A stretch of DNA of 38,142 bases from a virus, in IMG/VR virus record IMGVR_UViG_3300009314_000252, positions 1 through 38,142 of that record, one strand, 5' to 3'. Below, piece after piece: positions 15,078 to 24,023 of this stretch (position 1 is its first letter; each line of letters starts with the position of its first letter). Position numbers and translations under genes: made by a program. The notes below the pieces were generated by a model. It was not told the DNA's origin and ran no database searches. It saw only the letters and a list, made by a program, of their open reading frames with translations.

Positions 15078-18000
15078 TTACCCCTCTTCCACGGCGCTTC
15101 TAAGTATAATTGCCAGAATATTCGCCGGTAATGGTTTAGTTTGTTTTATGTATATCTCATCTTCTCTATTCCATGTAGTCTGAAATACTTCAGCCATATC
15201 CCCTGTAAATAAAGCTTCGTCATCTGTTTCGTCGACATAACTTAAACTTTCTAGTTGATCTTCATCTCTACCTATAGATAATCCTTGAGTACGATCTAAT
15301 CTTAAAGTACCCTTAAAGATTCTACGCATTCTTGATTGACCAGTTCCAGTAGGACTACCATCTGATAACTTCAATAGCTGTATAGTTCCAACATAACGAA
15401 GTCCTACGTGTACTACAGCGGCAGCAGCCGATAAAGTAATACCTCCACCAGATACAAGATAAGTTTCTGTTGAAGGAATATATCCGTCTACTTGAGCATA
15501 TACAGTTTCTCCCTCTAGATGATCAAGACCTGTTATAGCAGTTACCATCTTTCTTACTTCGCCACCAGAAATATAAGTAGTATAAGCCGAGCCGTCTAAG
15601 TCAACTCCAACTGAAGTCTGTAATTCAAAAGTGTCATCTGTTTTATCGGCTACATAGTAAGTATTACCATTTAACTCCGTCATACCCACAATACCATTTA
15701 TCTTAACCTGGTCTCCGTTAGAGAAACCATGGCTTACTGCCGTTACAACCACAGGGTCAGCTACTGTAGCACCGGTAATAGTTATTGGACTATCTAGCGT
15801 TAATGAGGAGTCAACTCTTACAGCATCCCAATCTTCATCAAAATCTTCGTTAGAGAAATATTCAATAAACCTTTTATCTGTACCATTTATATTACGTTTA
15901 ACCACAACCCAAACTTGATCAGCTTCTTCTGATTTTGGTATTACTGCTACTGATTCAAAAGTACCATTTCCTTGAGCATCAGCTCCTGCTACAAATCTAC
16001 ACCAACCCATAACTTCTTGTTCTGGATTGCGCGTTAAAACAGACATCTCGCCATCTTCCCTTACGCAGTAAATTCTATCGTTAGGTGATTGCTGGTGGTC
16101 TAAGTCTACTACAGTTCCACCGTCTTTTAGAATATGCTCTGCTAACAAAGTCATATCGCTTGAGATAGTAGAGTCTACTTGAAAAGAATAAGACAATTCT
16201 CTTAACCTTGAAAAATCTCTTTGTATATAATATAAATAAGAAGATATTCTTTTTGGTGGAAAACTTGCTACTCCATAATTGGTGTCTCTTTTTACTACTA
16301 TATTTGTAGGTGAAATTGAAGCTGTAGTATCTCCAGCAGAAGCAGAAAAAGTTCCACCTATAGTACCTAAAGACAATACTCTATTGCCAGAGGACAACCA
16401 TCTAATAGCATTTCGTTGTTCGGTAGCAACTTCAAAAGTCAAAGAATAATTAGCTGTTGTAGCTGTAGTATCAAAACTATCATAAGCTTTTGTATATGAA
16501 CCCCAAAACTTTTGTGGCTCATGGTCTGTATTAGCATAATATAATTTCTGTTCGTGAAAAGCAATAGCTGACGGCCATCCTCTGTAATCCGAGAAAGCAC
16601 CCTCAGCCCAATCTGTTACAGCGCCAGGGCCTGTATTCAAATCTCCTGCAGTTCCATCTGGTTCTGCTTCTACATCACCAGTTACAACAGTAGTAGAAGT
16701 ATATGCCGTTATCTTTACCATACCCTCTTTAACTCTAAAAAAAGCGCCTATATGCAAAACATCAAAGATAGCTGTAGAAGCAGTTAAAGTTATACCGGCG
16801 CCGGTGTCGGCTGAAGGCGTTATAGTTGTAGCAGTAGTGTTGGTATCCTTTAGTGGAGCTCTAACAAAAGATACAAGAGATAAGCTAAAAGCACTAGCAC
16901 CAGTTCTTGATAACTTTCTAGGAGCATAGTCTGGGTGAACTATATACATAACATCGTTATACTGCGCTACCTGTAAATCAAAGACATCAGCTACAACATA
17001 GGGAGTAGAAATTTCTGTTTGTTGTGAAGCAGCAGCCGTATGAGCAGAAGTAGGAATTACTATAGTATCCGTATTGTCTGCGTTGGGGTCTGCGCTAAAA
17101 GCATTTGAATTGATAATCCTTACATCGTCTATACTTCCCTGGAAATAATCACCTGGTACTCCTGTAGCACCTATATATACGTCACCAGCAAATGTATCGG
17201 TACTACTATCCTGCACGTATGCGACTTGAGTTCCATCCTTATAAAGACCATATTTGTCTGCCCTTTTGCAAACAGCTATATGATGAAAAGTGGTATTATC
17301 TGTAATCTCGCCACCGTAACCCGTAGTTATAATCGTCACTCCACCTGAAACCGCAATAAATCTAAGACCGGACCCGTGAACATGCTGCAATAGCCAGTAG
17401 TTATTAGCGTCCTCCCACTGTACGATTAAAGTTTCTGTTCCAACATGGTCCGCAAATTTCACCCATAAATCAATAGTCCAGTTATCATCAGCAGATTTTA
17501 TTACGTCAAATTCCGCGCTATCGGATATTTGCAGATAATCGGAATCACCATCGAGAAGAAGCGAAGCTGTACCAAATTTCTTAGCGTCTGTATCTAACAA
17601 AGCCGTTCCTTGAAATTGCGTTCTATGAAATGAAGCTGAAGCATCCTGAGAGTTGCAGTGAAGCAATAACGAAGTATTAGCATCAGAGGTATGCGCTGCT
17701 GTTGGTGCTGTAAAATCAGTAGACCACCTCGCTACACCTTTTGATACACGGATTTCGTCCATATATCCATCCATATATCGAGCTGATGTATTTCCTAATC
17801 TACCTATAACTAAATCAGCAGCCGTTCCGCCTATATCATAAGCAACAGCCCAAGTAGCGCCTATCTGCGTACCGTCTATAAACACCTTTACATTTGCGCC
17901 GGTTATTCCTACTACTGTTACATGATACCAAGTATCTACAACAGGAGACCAAGCAAAGTTCTGATTATCACCTTCTAAATCTACTCGAATGCCAGTACCA

Positions 18001-18629
18001 GAAATAAATCTTACACCCCAAGAGTTTCCCCAGTCACCATCATAGTTGGTAATAAACGCATATTCTATGGCTGCTACGACGTCCATACGAATCCAAAAGT
18101 CAACTGTAAAACTACCTGTTCCAAAATCCCAGTCAGCGTGGTCTGGTACTGTTAGATAGTCACTATTTCCGTCAAGAAGAAGTGAACCGCTACCAAATTT
18201 CTTTTGAAGGGTAGACATCTGTGCAGTAGCAACAGTTGAAACAACGTGTCCTGTATTTCCACTGTCTATGAACTCTTTTGAACCGTCTACGCCTGCATCG
18301 TTAGGCAATAATAGTTTCGTTAAGTCAACTGTCTGTTCGATAAGGTCTGCACCATTAGAATATAGCCTAAAATACTGGTCTCCTGCTTCTACTACATAAT
18401 CTTGGTCAGCAGAATATTGAAAAGGAAATATCTTAGCTACTCCATTATCTTTAGTTGAAGCAAGATATTTAAGGCCTGGCCGAAAAGAAACTCCACCTAA
18501 TTGGTTTATTAAAAAATTCTCTATCTTAGCTGCACCAGAAGAATATTTGGCTAAATCAAACCGGCCTTTACCTTTAGGCGACCATTCTCCACTTGTTAAA
18601 GCATTTACTACACTAGTTGCTTTAGGCAT
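15078..18629 (-). CDS. Tail tubular protein B (nozzle) with inserted LamG and FCCH-like domains
   Basis: The ATG at 18629 has GAGG 5 bases upstream and overlaps the upstream stop as TAATG, so it is preferred over a GTG at 18650. The 1183-residue product starts with the nozzle signature (LTSGEWSPKGKGRFDLAKY, then GLKYLAST). Two concanavalin/LamG-like domains follow (about residues 110-313 and 313-510), each containing a FGSGSLLLDG- or FGTASLLLDG-type strand. The nozzle fold resumes with VAQYNDVMYIVHPDYAPRKL. An FCCH-like module lies at about 946-1026. T7 gp12 is about 790 residues, so the extra length equals the inserts. It forms the tail tip and contacts the host surface. Confidence 0.85.
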   Translation of the reverse strand: MPKATSVVNALTSGEWSPKGKGRFDLAKYSSGAAKIENFLINQLGGVSFRPGLKYLASTKDNGVAKIFPFQYSADQDYVVEAGDQYFRLYSNGADLIEQTVDLTKLLLPNDAGVDGSKEFIDSGNTGHVVSTVATAQMSTLQKKFGSGSLLLDGNSDYLTVPDHADWDFGTGSFTVDFWIRMDVVAAIEYAFITNYDGDWGNSWGVRFISGTGIRVDLEGDNQNFAWSPVVDTWYHVTVVGITGANVKVFIDGTQIGATWAVAYDIGGTAADLVIGRLGNTSARYMDGYMDEIRVSKGVARWSTDFTAPTAAHTSDANTSLLLHCNSQDASASFHRTQFQGTALLDTDAKKFGTASLLLDGDSDYLQISDSAEFDVIKSADDNWTIDLWVKFADHVGTETLIVQWEDANNYWLLQHVHGSGLRFIAVSGGVTIITTGYGGEITDNTTFHHIAVCKRADKYGLYKDGTQVAYVQDSSTDTFAGDVYIGATGVPGDYFQGSIDDVRIINSNAFSADPNADNTDTIVIPTSAHTAAASQQTEISTPYVVADVFDLQVAQYNDVMYIVHPDYAPRKLSRTGASAFSLSLVSFVRAPLKDTNTTATTITPSADTGAGITLTASTAIFDVLHIGAFFRVKEGMVKITAYTSTTVVTGDVEAEPDGTAGDLNTGPGAVTDWAEGAFSDYRGWPSAIAFHEQKLYYANTDHEPQKFWGSYTKAYDSFDTTATTANYSLTFEVATEQRNAIRWLSSGNRVLSLGTIGGTFSASAGDTTASISPTNIVVKRDTNYGVASFPPKRISSYLYYIQRDFSRLRELSYSFQVDSTISSDMTLLAEHILKDGGTVVDLDHQQSPNDRIYCVREDGEMSVLTRNPEQEVMGWCRFVAGADAQGNGTFESVAVIPKSEEADQVWVVVKRNINGTDKRFIEYFSNEDFDEDWDAVRVDSSLTLDSPITITGATVADPVVVTAVSHGFSNGDQVKINGIVGMTELNGNTYYVADKTDDTFELQTSVGVDLDGSAYTTYISGGEVRKMVTAITGLDHLEGETVYAQVDGYIPSTETYLVSGGGITLSAAAAVVHVGLRYVGTIQLLKLSDGSPTGTGQSRMRRIFKGTLRLDRTQGLSIGRDEDQLESLSYVDETDDEALFTGDMAEVFQTTWNREDEIYIKQTKPLPANILAIILRSAVEEG

Positions 18630-19450
18630 TACAACCTCGCTTCTTCCCACTCAGACATTTCTAATTCTTCTGGGCTACCCTGCGAGCTATCGGCTCCCAT
18701 AGCTCTTGGTAAATCTATATTCTCATATTTTGCTACAAGATCTTTTGTTCTATTGGCAGACTGTGTAAGCGAGAAACATATCTCCGAAGCAATTTTAGTA
18801 GCCAGCGCCGTAACAAACTGTGATGAATAAAGTGTAGGGTCTTCATTTCTATAGGTGTATATCATTTTTAAGCTATTAGTATCAGAATAAATATAACCGG
18901 CTTCTACAGTCCAATAAGCATCTCTATTTGAAAGTATATTCACTCTTATAAAGTCAGTAGGTAAAGTATATTGATAAGTAGATTCGTCGTCGTCCATTGA
19001 AAGGTCAGATAACTTTGTTATGTAACCATTTTCGGTATAAGCGGTATAACCCGAACCATCTACATCTGTACCTACCGCTGACTGTAGCTCAAAAGTATCA
19101 GCTGTTTTACTTGCTACAAAATAAGTCTCACCGTTTACTTCTGTCATACCATCAACTGAAGTTATTATTACTTCGTCTTCATCGGAAAAACCATGCGCCA
19201 CAGAAGTTACTACTGGTGGGTTAGCTGCTGTTATACCAGTAATTACTTTAGCTAAATTCATTCTTTTCTGAGCAAAAGTCCATGGGTGTTCTGATAAGAC
19301 TTGATCTAAAGCATAGGCATAGCTATCCTCAATACGTTTACTTTCTTGAGATACAGGTGTAGTTAATTCAGCAGAGGTTATTCTCTTTGATCCTATCATA
19401 CTTAAAGCTAAGTTACATATTTGTAATTTAGTTACAGTTCCTGTAGCCAT
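18629..19450 (-). CDS. Tail tubular protein A (adaptor) with FCCH-like insert
   Basis: The 273-residue protein opens with LQICNLALSMIGSKRI and ends with helices typical of T7 gp11-like adaptors, which bind the portal and hold the nozzle. HPWTFAQKRMNLAKV at about residue 55 is a family hallmark. Between about residues 68 and 147 there is a beta-module (VTSVAHGFSDEDEVIITSVD to DTFELQS) like the FCCH domain of E1 enzymes, which is known in phage tail proteins. T7 gp11 is about 196 residues, so the insert explains the difference. The stop overlaps the nozzle gene start. Confidence 0.85.
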   Translation of the reverse strand: MATGTVTKLQICNLALSMIGSKRITSAELTTPVSQESKRIEDSYAYALDQVLSEHPWTFAQKRMNLAKVITGITAANPPVVTSVAHGFSDEDEVIITSVDGMTEVNGETYFVASKTADTFELQSAVGTDVDGSGYTAYTENGYITKLSDLSMDDDESTYQYTLPTDFIRVNILSNRDAYWTVEAGYIYSDTNSLKMIYTYRNEDPTLYSSQFVTALATKIASEICFSLTQSANRTKDLVAKYENIDLPRAMGADSSQGSPEELEMSEWEEARL

Positions 19451-19453
19451 AAT

Positions 19454-19819
19454 TTACTCCTTATTCATTTCACGCCATTTATCAGCTAGTGCTTTATTGT
19501 TATTACAAAATTCTATTGCCAACGCTATATCTTCTATCCTTAATGCGTTGCCGCCACCTGCGGCCATACGTAATTTTTCTTGTATTGAAAATTTATCCCA
19601 TGGTACATCAGTTACTATATATGTTTTGCCACCTCTGCCATCTGCAACAACAGGTACTTCGCATCCTCTAAATTCTTCGGTTCCCATAGGTGTTCCTGCA
19701 GCTGGATAATTATTGTATACTACCTCAACTTTTTTTGGTTGTAACAAAAAATATGTTGACAAAGATAAACTTATAATAAGCATCACAAAAATAATAATAT
19801 TTCCCCATTTATTAAACAT
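19454..19819 (-). CDS. Single-pass membrane protein with soluble domain
   Basis: The ATG at 19819 has AAGGAG 8 bases upstream and is chosen over a GTG at 19840. The 121-residue product has one N-terminal transmembrane segment (IIIFVMLIISLSLSTYFLL) and an outside domain with VADGRGGKTYIVTDVPW. It overlaps the end of the O-antigen ligase-like gene, so the two are translationally linked and may act together at the inner membrane. No family was recognised. Confidence 0.6.
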   Translation of the reverse strand: MFNKWGNIIIFVMLIISLSLSTYFLLQPKKVEVVYNNYPAAGTPMGTEEFRGCEVPVVADGRGGKTYIVTDVPWDKFSIQEKLRMAAGGGNALRIEDIALAIEFCNNNKALADKWREMNKE

Positions 19820-20876
19820 AATATTCTCCTTGTTTAGCACAATAAGCTAAAAACATTATAATAATCAGCACCGACTGACACATTCTATCTGGAAAATGAA
19901 CTGCCATATTTACACCTACAACAATAAGACCAGACTGCTTTACTGGGTCTCTTGTTCGCCAGGCAATAGTACCTATTAAACCTAGTAATAAAATAAACCC
20001 TGGTACACCTATTTCAAAAGGTATTTGCAACCAAGAGTTATGCGCTCTTGCCCATTTAGCACCTACTTGCTGACCTCTTACAAAGTTACTACAAAGATAT
20101 TGAAATAATATTTTATATGTAGCTATACCATAACCCATAGGATTTTTAACTACTAATTCTGCTGTTTCTTTCCATACAGGTCCTCTGCCAGCTACGGTAA
20201 ATACCCTAATGTCGTCGGTCTTATAAGCAAACAATAAAGGAAAAACAATAGCAACTATTATTATAGGAATCCTAAGCTTTCTAACTGTTCTAAATAAAAA
20301 GTATCCAGCGCCTAAAACTATCGATAGCATCATGCCGCTTGAACCAGATATAAATGCTATAATAGCTATGGGGAGCCAGTTTAATTTCTTATGTATAAGG
20401 AAAGGTGTTAATATACAAACAAAAGAAGATAACATCATCTTGTTACCTATCGTACCTAATATAACCGGTGTTTTTAATCCAAAATTAAGAAGTGTATCTT
20501 TACCAAATAATTGCATTATGATAAGTAAGGTTATAAAAAAGAATATAGCTTGAATAGTTCTTTTGACTGGTTCAAAATCTTCTATCTTAGTACAGGCCAC
20601 GTAGTAATAAGTACAAACTACTACCGTCCAAAACATTGTAAAAGACATGTAAGGTGCTCTTGAGATAAAACAAGATACAAAACACCATATCAAAAGTAAC
20701 TTAAGAAAAACATTTGTCTTAAAGTTTATTAGCGCAAAAGAAAGGAATCCAGAAGTAAATACTGTCCATACCCAAACCAAAGAGTTAAAACTACAATCAA
20801 GCTTAAACTCCCAGGGCGGAGTAAGAGCAAACAGTACTAGAGGAAATAATAATATATGAGTCAAGTATTTTTTCAT
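19812..20876 (-). CDS. O-antigen ligase/polymerase-like membrane protein
   Basis: The 354-residue protein has about 10 predicted membrane segments. It carries the periplasmic-loop signature of the WaaL/Wzy (Wzy_C) superfamily: GRGPVWKETAELVVKNPMGY at about residue 228 and RAHNSWLQIPFEIGVPGF at about residue 277, with the conserved Arg, the P-x-G-Y-G-type turn and the HN pair. Family members join or polymerise lipid-linked sugar chains. Phage-encoded relatives are known to change O-antigen and block superinfection (Wzy of phage D3), but they usually lie in lysogenic modules. Here the gene lies between capsid and tail genes, after a terminator-like hairpin. Confidence 0.75.
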   Translation of the reverse strand: MKKYLTHILLFPLVLFALTPPWEFKLDCSFNSLVWVWTVFTSGFLSFALINFKTNVFLKLLLIWCFVSCFISRAPYMSFTMFWTVVVCTYYYVACTKIEDFEPVKRTIQAIFFFITLLIIMQLFGKDTLLNFGLKTPVILGTIGNKMMLSSFVCILTPFLIHKKLNWLPIAIIAFISGSSGMMLSIVLGAGYFLFRTVRKLRIPIIIVAIVFPLLFAYKTDDIRVFTVAGRGPVWKETAELVVKNPMGYGIATYKILFQYLCSNFVRGQQVGAKWARAHNSWLQIPFEIGVPGFILLLGLIGTIAWRTRDPVKQSGLIVVGVNMAVHFPDRMCQSVLIIIMFLAYCAKQGEYYV

Positions 20877-20886
20877 ACTTAAAAGT

Positions 20887-20908
20887 GAGGGTGTTAAGGC
20901 ACACCCTC
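20887..20908 (-). terminator. Hairpin/terminator between head genes and the O-antigen ligase gene
   Basis: GAGGGTGT (20887-20894) and ACACCCTC (20901-20908) form a perfect 8-bp stem with a 6-base loop. On the - strand it is followed by ACTTTTAAG, a weak T-run. It may lower transcription from the head genes into the O-antigen ligase gene or act as an RNA end. Confidence 0.65.
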
Positions 20909-20922
20909 GGAAGCCTTGATGG

Positions 20923-21456
20923 TTATGTTACAGTTACCCCAGTCTGGCCGATAATTATCCAACCAGTAGTGTCGTCTGCATATAAAAGAGTCACTGTATC
21001 TAATATTGAATCAAAAGCAATATCATCCCAGCCAGTCTCAACAACTGCTGCTTGACCCGAACCGCCCAGGCCATCATCTGAGATGGTGATAGCTGCACCT
21101 ATGGAATCCAAGGTAATGGTAACCATTTGTCCAGCTGTACCTGCTGCAAGCGATATTGTCTTAGGTGCTCCTACCCCCTGAAGTTTTATAACTCCATAGG
21201 CTAAGGAGGCAGCAGTCAACCCAGATGCTGTTGAGGCATGGGTTGTAACCCCGTCCTTGTGTCCATTTGCAAGTATGGTTACTCGTGAACCATCTAAGGT
21301 AAGATCTTGACCTTCGATATTTAGCTGGATAGCTTCTCCAACGTAAGTCTCGACACTAGCATCAAATTCTTCCTCGATTGAGACCGTCCCTGCAAATGCT
21401 ACATTAACAAAGGATAGGAGAGCGATACACATCGCTATTCCGATAAATTTTCGCAT
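20923..21456 (-). CDS. Exported beta-rich protein next to capsid genes
   Basis: The 177-residue product has a Sec signal peptide (MRKFIGIAMCIALLSFVNVA, cleavage after AFA). The mature part is Gly-, Thr- and Ile-rich, with TISLAAGTAGQMVTITLDS and VTLLYADDTTGWIIIGQ. The last motif resembles beta-modules seen in phage head-fibre and tail-spike proteins; this is from memory. An AAGGAGAATAAC ribosome site precedes the start. Its neighbour upstream is a capsid-linked protein without a signal peptide. A decoration or surface protein is plausible, but the export signal is unusual. Confidence 0.6.
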   Translation of the reverse strand: MRKFIGIAMCIALLSFVNVAFAGTVSIEEEFDASVETYVGEAIQLNIEGQDLTLDGSRVTILANGHKDGVTTHASTASGLTAASLAYGVIKLQGVGAPKTISLAAGTAGQMVTITLDSIGAAITISDDGLGGSGQAAVVETGWDDIAFDSILDTVTLLYADDTTGWIIIGQTGVTVT

Positions 21457-21470
21457 GTTATTCTCCTTCG

Positions 21471-21887
21471 TTATTCTACTGTGTAAAATACTATTAACGT
21501 AATAACGCCAGCACTTGTAACCGCTGCGTCAAGAGTTAATGTAAACTGTGTAGTCGTCGATGCGATTTCTTTGTTTATACTATCAACAGCTGTAAACGGT
21601 GTAACTGTGTTATCCGTAGCTTCGTCAAGATATAAAGCTGCGGTTACACCATCGCCCAAGTCGGGTGTGTTGCCAGTGGTATCTAGTCCTAGCATTCCGT
21701 ATAGAACCTTTGCACCTACTGGTAAAGCTCCACCCAGAGCAATTGTTTCAGCTGCACTTTCGGTACCTAGACCTACATAGGTATCGACCAAACATCTTAC
21801 ATTTCCACCTTGTTCTCCTGGATCAAGAACGGTGGCCGGTGTAATAGCCGCAATCTTTGCTGCATTTACTCCATTATACGTTGCCAT
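21471..21887 (-). CDS. Probable capsid decoration/head protein
   Basis: The 138-residue protein (MATYNGVNAAKIAAITPATV) is beta-rich with Thr and Val strands and has no signal peptide or membrane segment. It follows the major capsid gene after 34 bases with its own GGAGG site. Small Ala/Thr/Val-rich proteins in this position are commonly minor capsid, head-fibre or decoration proteins. No family was recognised with certainty. Confidence 0.6.
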   Translation of the reverse strand: MATYNGVNAAKIAAITPATVLDPGEQGGNVRCLVDTYVGLGTESAAETIALGGALPVGAKVLYGMLGLDTTGNTPDLGDGVTAALYLDEATDNTVTPFTAVDSINKEIASTTTQFTLTLDAAVTSAGVITLIVFYTVE

Positions 21888-21921
21888 TAAAAACCTCCTG
21901 TTTGTATTTTACTAACTTAAA

Positions 21922-22785
21922 TTATGCTTCGTAGCATGCAATTTCTACACATTTCGCCTCGTCCATACGAGTCGCGCCGGCAGATAACGATGCATACGCC
22001 TGCGTTGCATGATGCTTCGTAGGAATAATATCTAGCTTGGCTACCATGCCTGTACGCTTTGCTAGAGTTACACCTGACTTTGCCCATGCAAGAACAGTTC
22101 TTGTCGTGCCAGAAAGTACAATCCTCTGGGTTCTAACAAACTTGAAGCCCATGAATGTGTCTACTCTGCCTTCAACAAGCGCTTTGATAGAATTATAATC
22201 GATTGATTTAACTTCAGCGGTGTTTAATAGGTTGGAAATCTGTGCTGCAGAACAGGCAATATATCTTTCCTCGTCAGGATCTACTTCAGCTGCGTCAAGT
22301 AACTGCTTCGCGCTGATAAGTTTTGCTAAAGTAAGCCCTGCTGTTCCGTTAATTGCTATCTGGTTTGCTGATGTAAACGTGGTAGAAGTTCCACCTGCTT
22401 TGCCAGTATAAGCAGTACCGGAAAAAGCTGCTATAATCATGTCGTCTATCTTTCTTCCGATTGCCCATGCGCCGGCTTTCATCAACCCTGAAGTTGGGTC
22501 AAGAAGCATAGCAAGCTTATCTTCTTTGTCAATAAGCTTTGACCAGTATACATCTATAAACGATACTCTACGTCTCTTATAATCGTCTGCTGCATACTTT
22601 ACATCTACATTACGCGTGTCCTTTTCACTTGCTGTATCTTCGCCGTACTGGTCGAAATACTCTTCCTCACCATACGAACCAGTCTCAACATTTACGCAAT
22701 CGGTGAGTCTTGAGCCTTTTTGCTGTGAAAGCAAATCCATCGTACTACCGAATTGCTTCACAAAGGCAGTGGTTATATTAGCCAT
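21922..22785 (-). CDS. Major capsid protein
   Basis: The 287-residue protein contains TDCVNVETGSYGEEEYFDQ near residue 28, then DDYKRRRVSFIDVYWSKLID and LMKAGAWAIGRKIDDMIIAA, which place it in the phage capsid family with an HK97-type fold that is common in BPP-1-like podoviruses (Phage_capsid_2). The length suits the family. The start has an AAAGGAG site. The scaffold gene is directly upstream in transcription order, separated by a 136-base leader. It forms the shell of the head. Confidence 0.85.
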   Translation of the reverse strand: MANITTAFVKQFGSTMDLLSQQKGSRLTDCVNVETGSYGEEEYFDQYGEDTASEKDTRNVDVKYAADDYKRRRVSFIDVYWSKLIDKEDKLAMLLDPTSGLMKAGAWAIGRKIDDMIIAAFSGTAYTGKAGGTSTTFTSANQIAINGTAGLTLAKLISAKQLLDAAEVDPDEERYIACSAAQISNLLNTAEVKSIDYNSIKALVEGRVDTFMGFKFVRTQRIVLSGTTRTVLAWAKSGVTLAKRTGMVAKLDIIPTKHHATQAYASLSAGATRMDEAKCVEIACYEA

Positions 22786-22921
22786 TAGATACTCCTTTTT
22801 TTTATGCTACACTCTTTCAAATACTACAGGGTATCCGTAAGGGCCTGTTACTACTTTGCGAAGCGTCGTTTAGTTAACTTCGGGCCATAGGGTTATCCTA
22901 GGTTAACTTCAGCGGGTAGCT
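22786..22921 (-). promoter_or_regulatory. Leader before the major capsid gene
   Basis: This gap is unusually long for the late operon. It holds a direct repeat GTTAACTTC (22873-22881 and 22902-22910) and an ACAGG/CCTGT hairpin around 22836-22856. No strong sigma70 promoter was seen. A 10-codon ATG frame starting in the scaffold stop and a 4-codon frame look like chance. It could stabilise or boost capsid mRNA, but that is not shown. Confidence 0.35.
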
Positions 22922-23764
22922 TCATTTTCCTGCGCTAAAATCGATGTCAGGGTTAGCGATTGCCTGAAGTGCTTTCATTTCTTCTATCGCTTCTTGATGT
23001 CCTACACCCTGTTTCCAATAAGCATGTTCCTTATTGAGTAATATATCGTTAATCTTTTTCTGAGCGTCTTTTATTGCAGTTTGATCTTCTGGGCCACCTT
23101 TTATAAAACCGTCTTCAGAAAAACTGCCTGCTATTTTAGCTAAAATTCTTAATGCTCCAGGCTTACCACCTAGGTCTCCAAAATCAACTATTCCAGTATC
23201 TCCGCCAAACTTCTTGATTAACCTACTAGCTTGGTTAAGTTTAGTTTCGTAATCAGCACCCCATTCTGTTTTGAGTGTCGCTACTGCTTCGTCAAATGCT
23301 TTCTTTGACGTTTCATCCTTCTTAGCTAACTTACCAGAAACACCAGTATACAAATCTTTATATAAACCATCAGCAGCTTTTTGCGACAAGCCATGCTTAT
23401 GGGCTAATTCTTTGAATGCTTTATTTGCTTCGTCGTCGAGCTTCATTGACGGATGTAATCCCTCTATTGGTGTCAGTTTATAGTCATCTGACTTTACTGG
23501 CCTACCTAAAGAGTTATGGAATTTGTCTACTTCTTCTTGTGAAGCGTTTTCTGCTGGTATTACTACACCTTTAGCGCCTATTAACTTTTGAGCTTCTCCG
23601 TAACCTTTGAAAACTTCCCCAATTGTTTTATATTTACCTACTGCTGTATCTTTGTAACCCTCTGGTATTGGAGTTCCCTCGAACTCGTCATTTCCAAAGT
23701 TAAAACCCATGAATAGAAAGGGCATAAGGTATGGGAGCATCCCGCTTATGGTATCCTTAAACAT
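22922..23764 (-). CDS. Capsid assembly scaffold protein
   Basis: The 280-residue acidic and Lys-rich protein lies directly before the major capsid gene, the standard place for a scaffold. It has the pattern PEGYKDTAVGKYKTIGEVFK, then LGRPVKSDDYKLTP, which is typical of phage scaffolds, and a C-terminal helical end (IEEMKALQAIANPDIDFSAG). The N-terminus carries a short hydrophobic stretch (MLPYLMPFLFMGFNF), which is unusual. A GGAGGATTAAC ribosome site supports the first ATG over a later Met. It should leave the head during maturation. Confidence 0.75.
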   Translation of the reverse strand: MFKDTISGMLPYLMPFLFMGFNFGNDEFEGTPIPEGYKDTAVGKYKTIGEVFKGYGEAQKLIGAKGVVIPAENASQEEVDKFHNSLGRPVKSDDYKLTPIEGLHPSMKLDDEANKAFKELAHKHGLSQKAADGLYKDLYTGVSGKLAKKDETSKKAFDEAVATLKTEWGADYETKLNQASRLIKKFGGDTGIVDFGDLGGKPGALRILAKIAGSFSEDGFIKGGPEDQTAIKDAQKKINDILLNKEHAYWKQGVGHQEAIEEMKALQAIANPDIDFSAGK

Positions 23765-23765
23765 G

Positions 23766-24023
23766 TTAATCCTCCTTCTTTATTTCTGGCGCTACTGCGC
23801 CAAGTAACCGCGTATGGATTGTGAGCCACGCAGCTCGCATTCCCTCTTTAATATCGCTACCGTTTGTAGGTTCGAATATATAACATCTGTCAGCTAGGTC
23901 TTGCATAACCAATTCACCATTAGATGTTGTAAATACTTGCTGATATATTTTCTGTAAATCTTCAACAGACATTTTCTTTAGCTTTTCTCTGCGGTCATTT
24001 ATATCTTTTAAGCTATCTATCAT
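23766..24023 (-). CDS. Bbp19-like small head protein
   Basis: The 85-residue protein has the compact pattern YQQVFTTSNGELVMQDLADR-CYIF, then an Arg-x2-Trp-x3-His helix, which matches the small Bbp19-like proteins encoded next to the portal in podoviruses related to Bordetella phage BPP-1. The start overlaps the portal stop as TAATG, and the scaffold gene follows closely. The precise role is unknown; portal or head assembly is likely by position. Confidence 0.7.
   Translation of the reverse strand: MIDSLKDINDRREKLKKMSVEDLQKIYQQVFTTSNGELVMQDLADRCYIFEPTNGSDIKEGMRAAWLTIHTRLLGAVAPEIKKED

Noticed and set aside
22786-22921. Leader peptides of 10 and 4 codons in the capsid leader
   Set aside because: Very short, with poor ribosome sites; the repeated GTTAAC motif probably reflects DNA or RNA structure instead.
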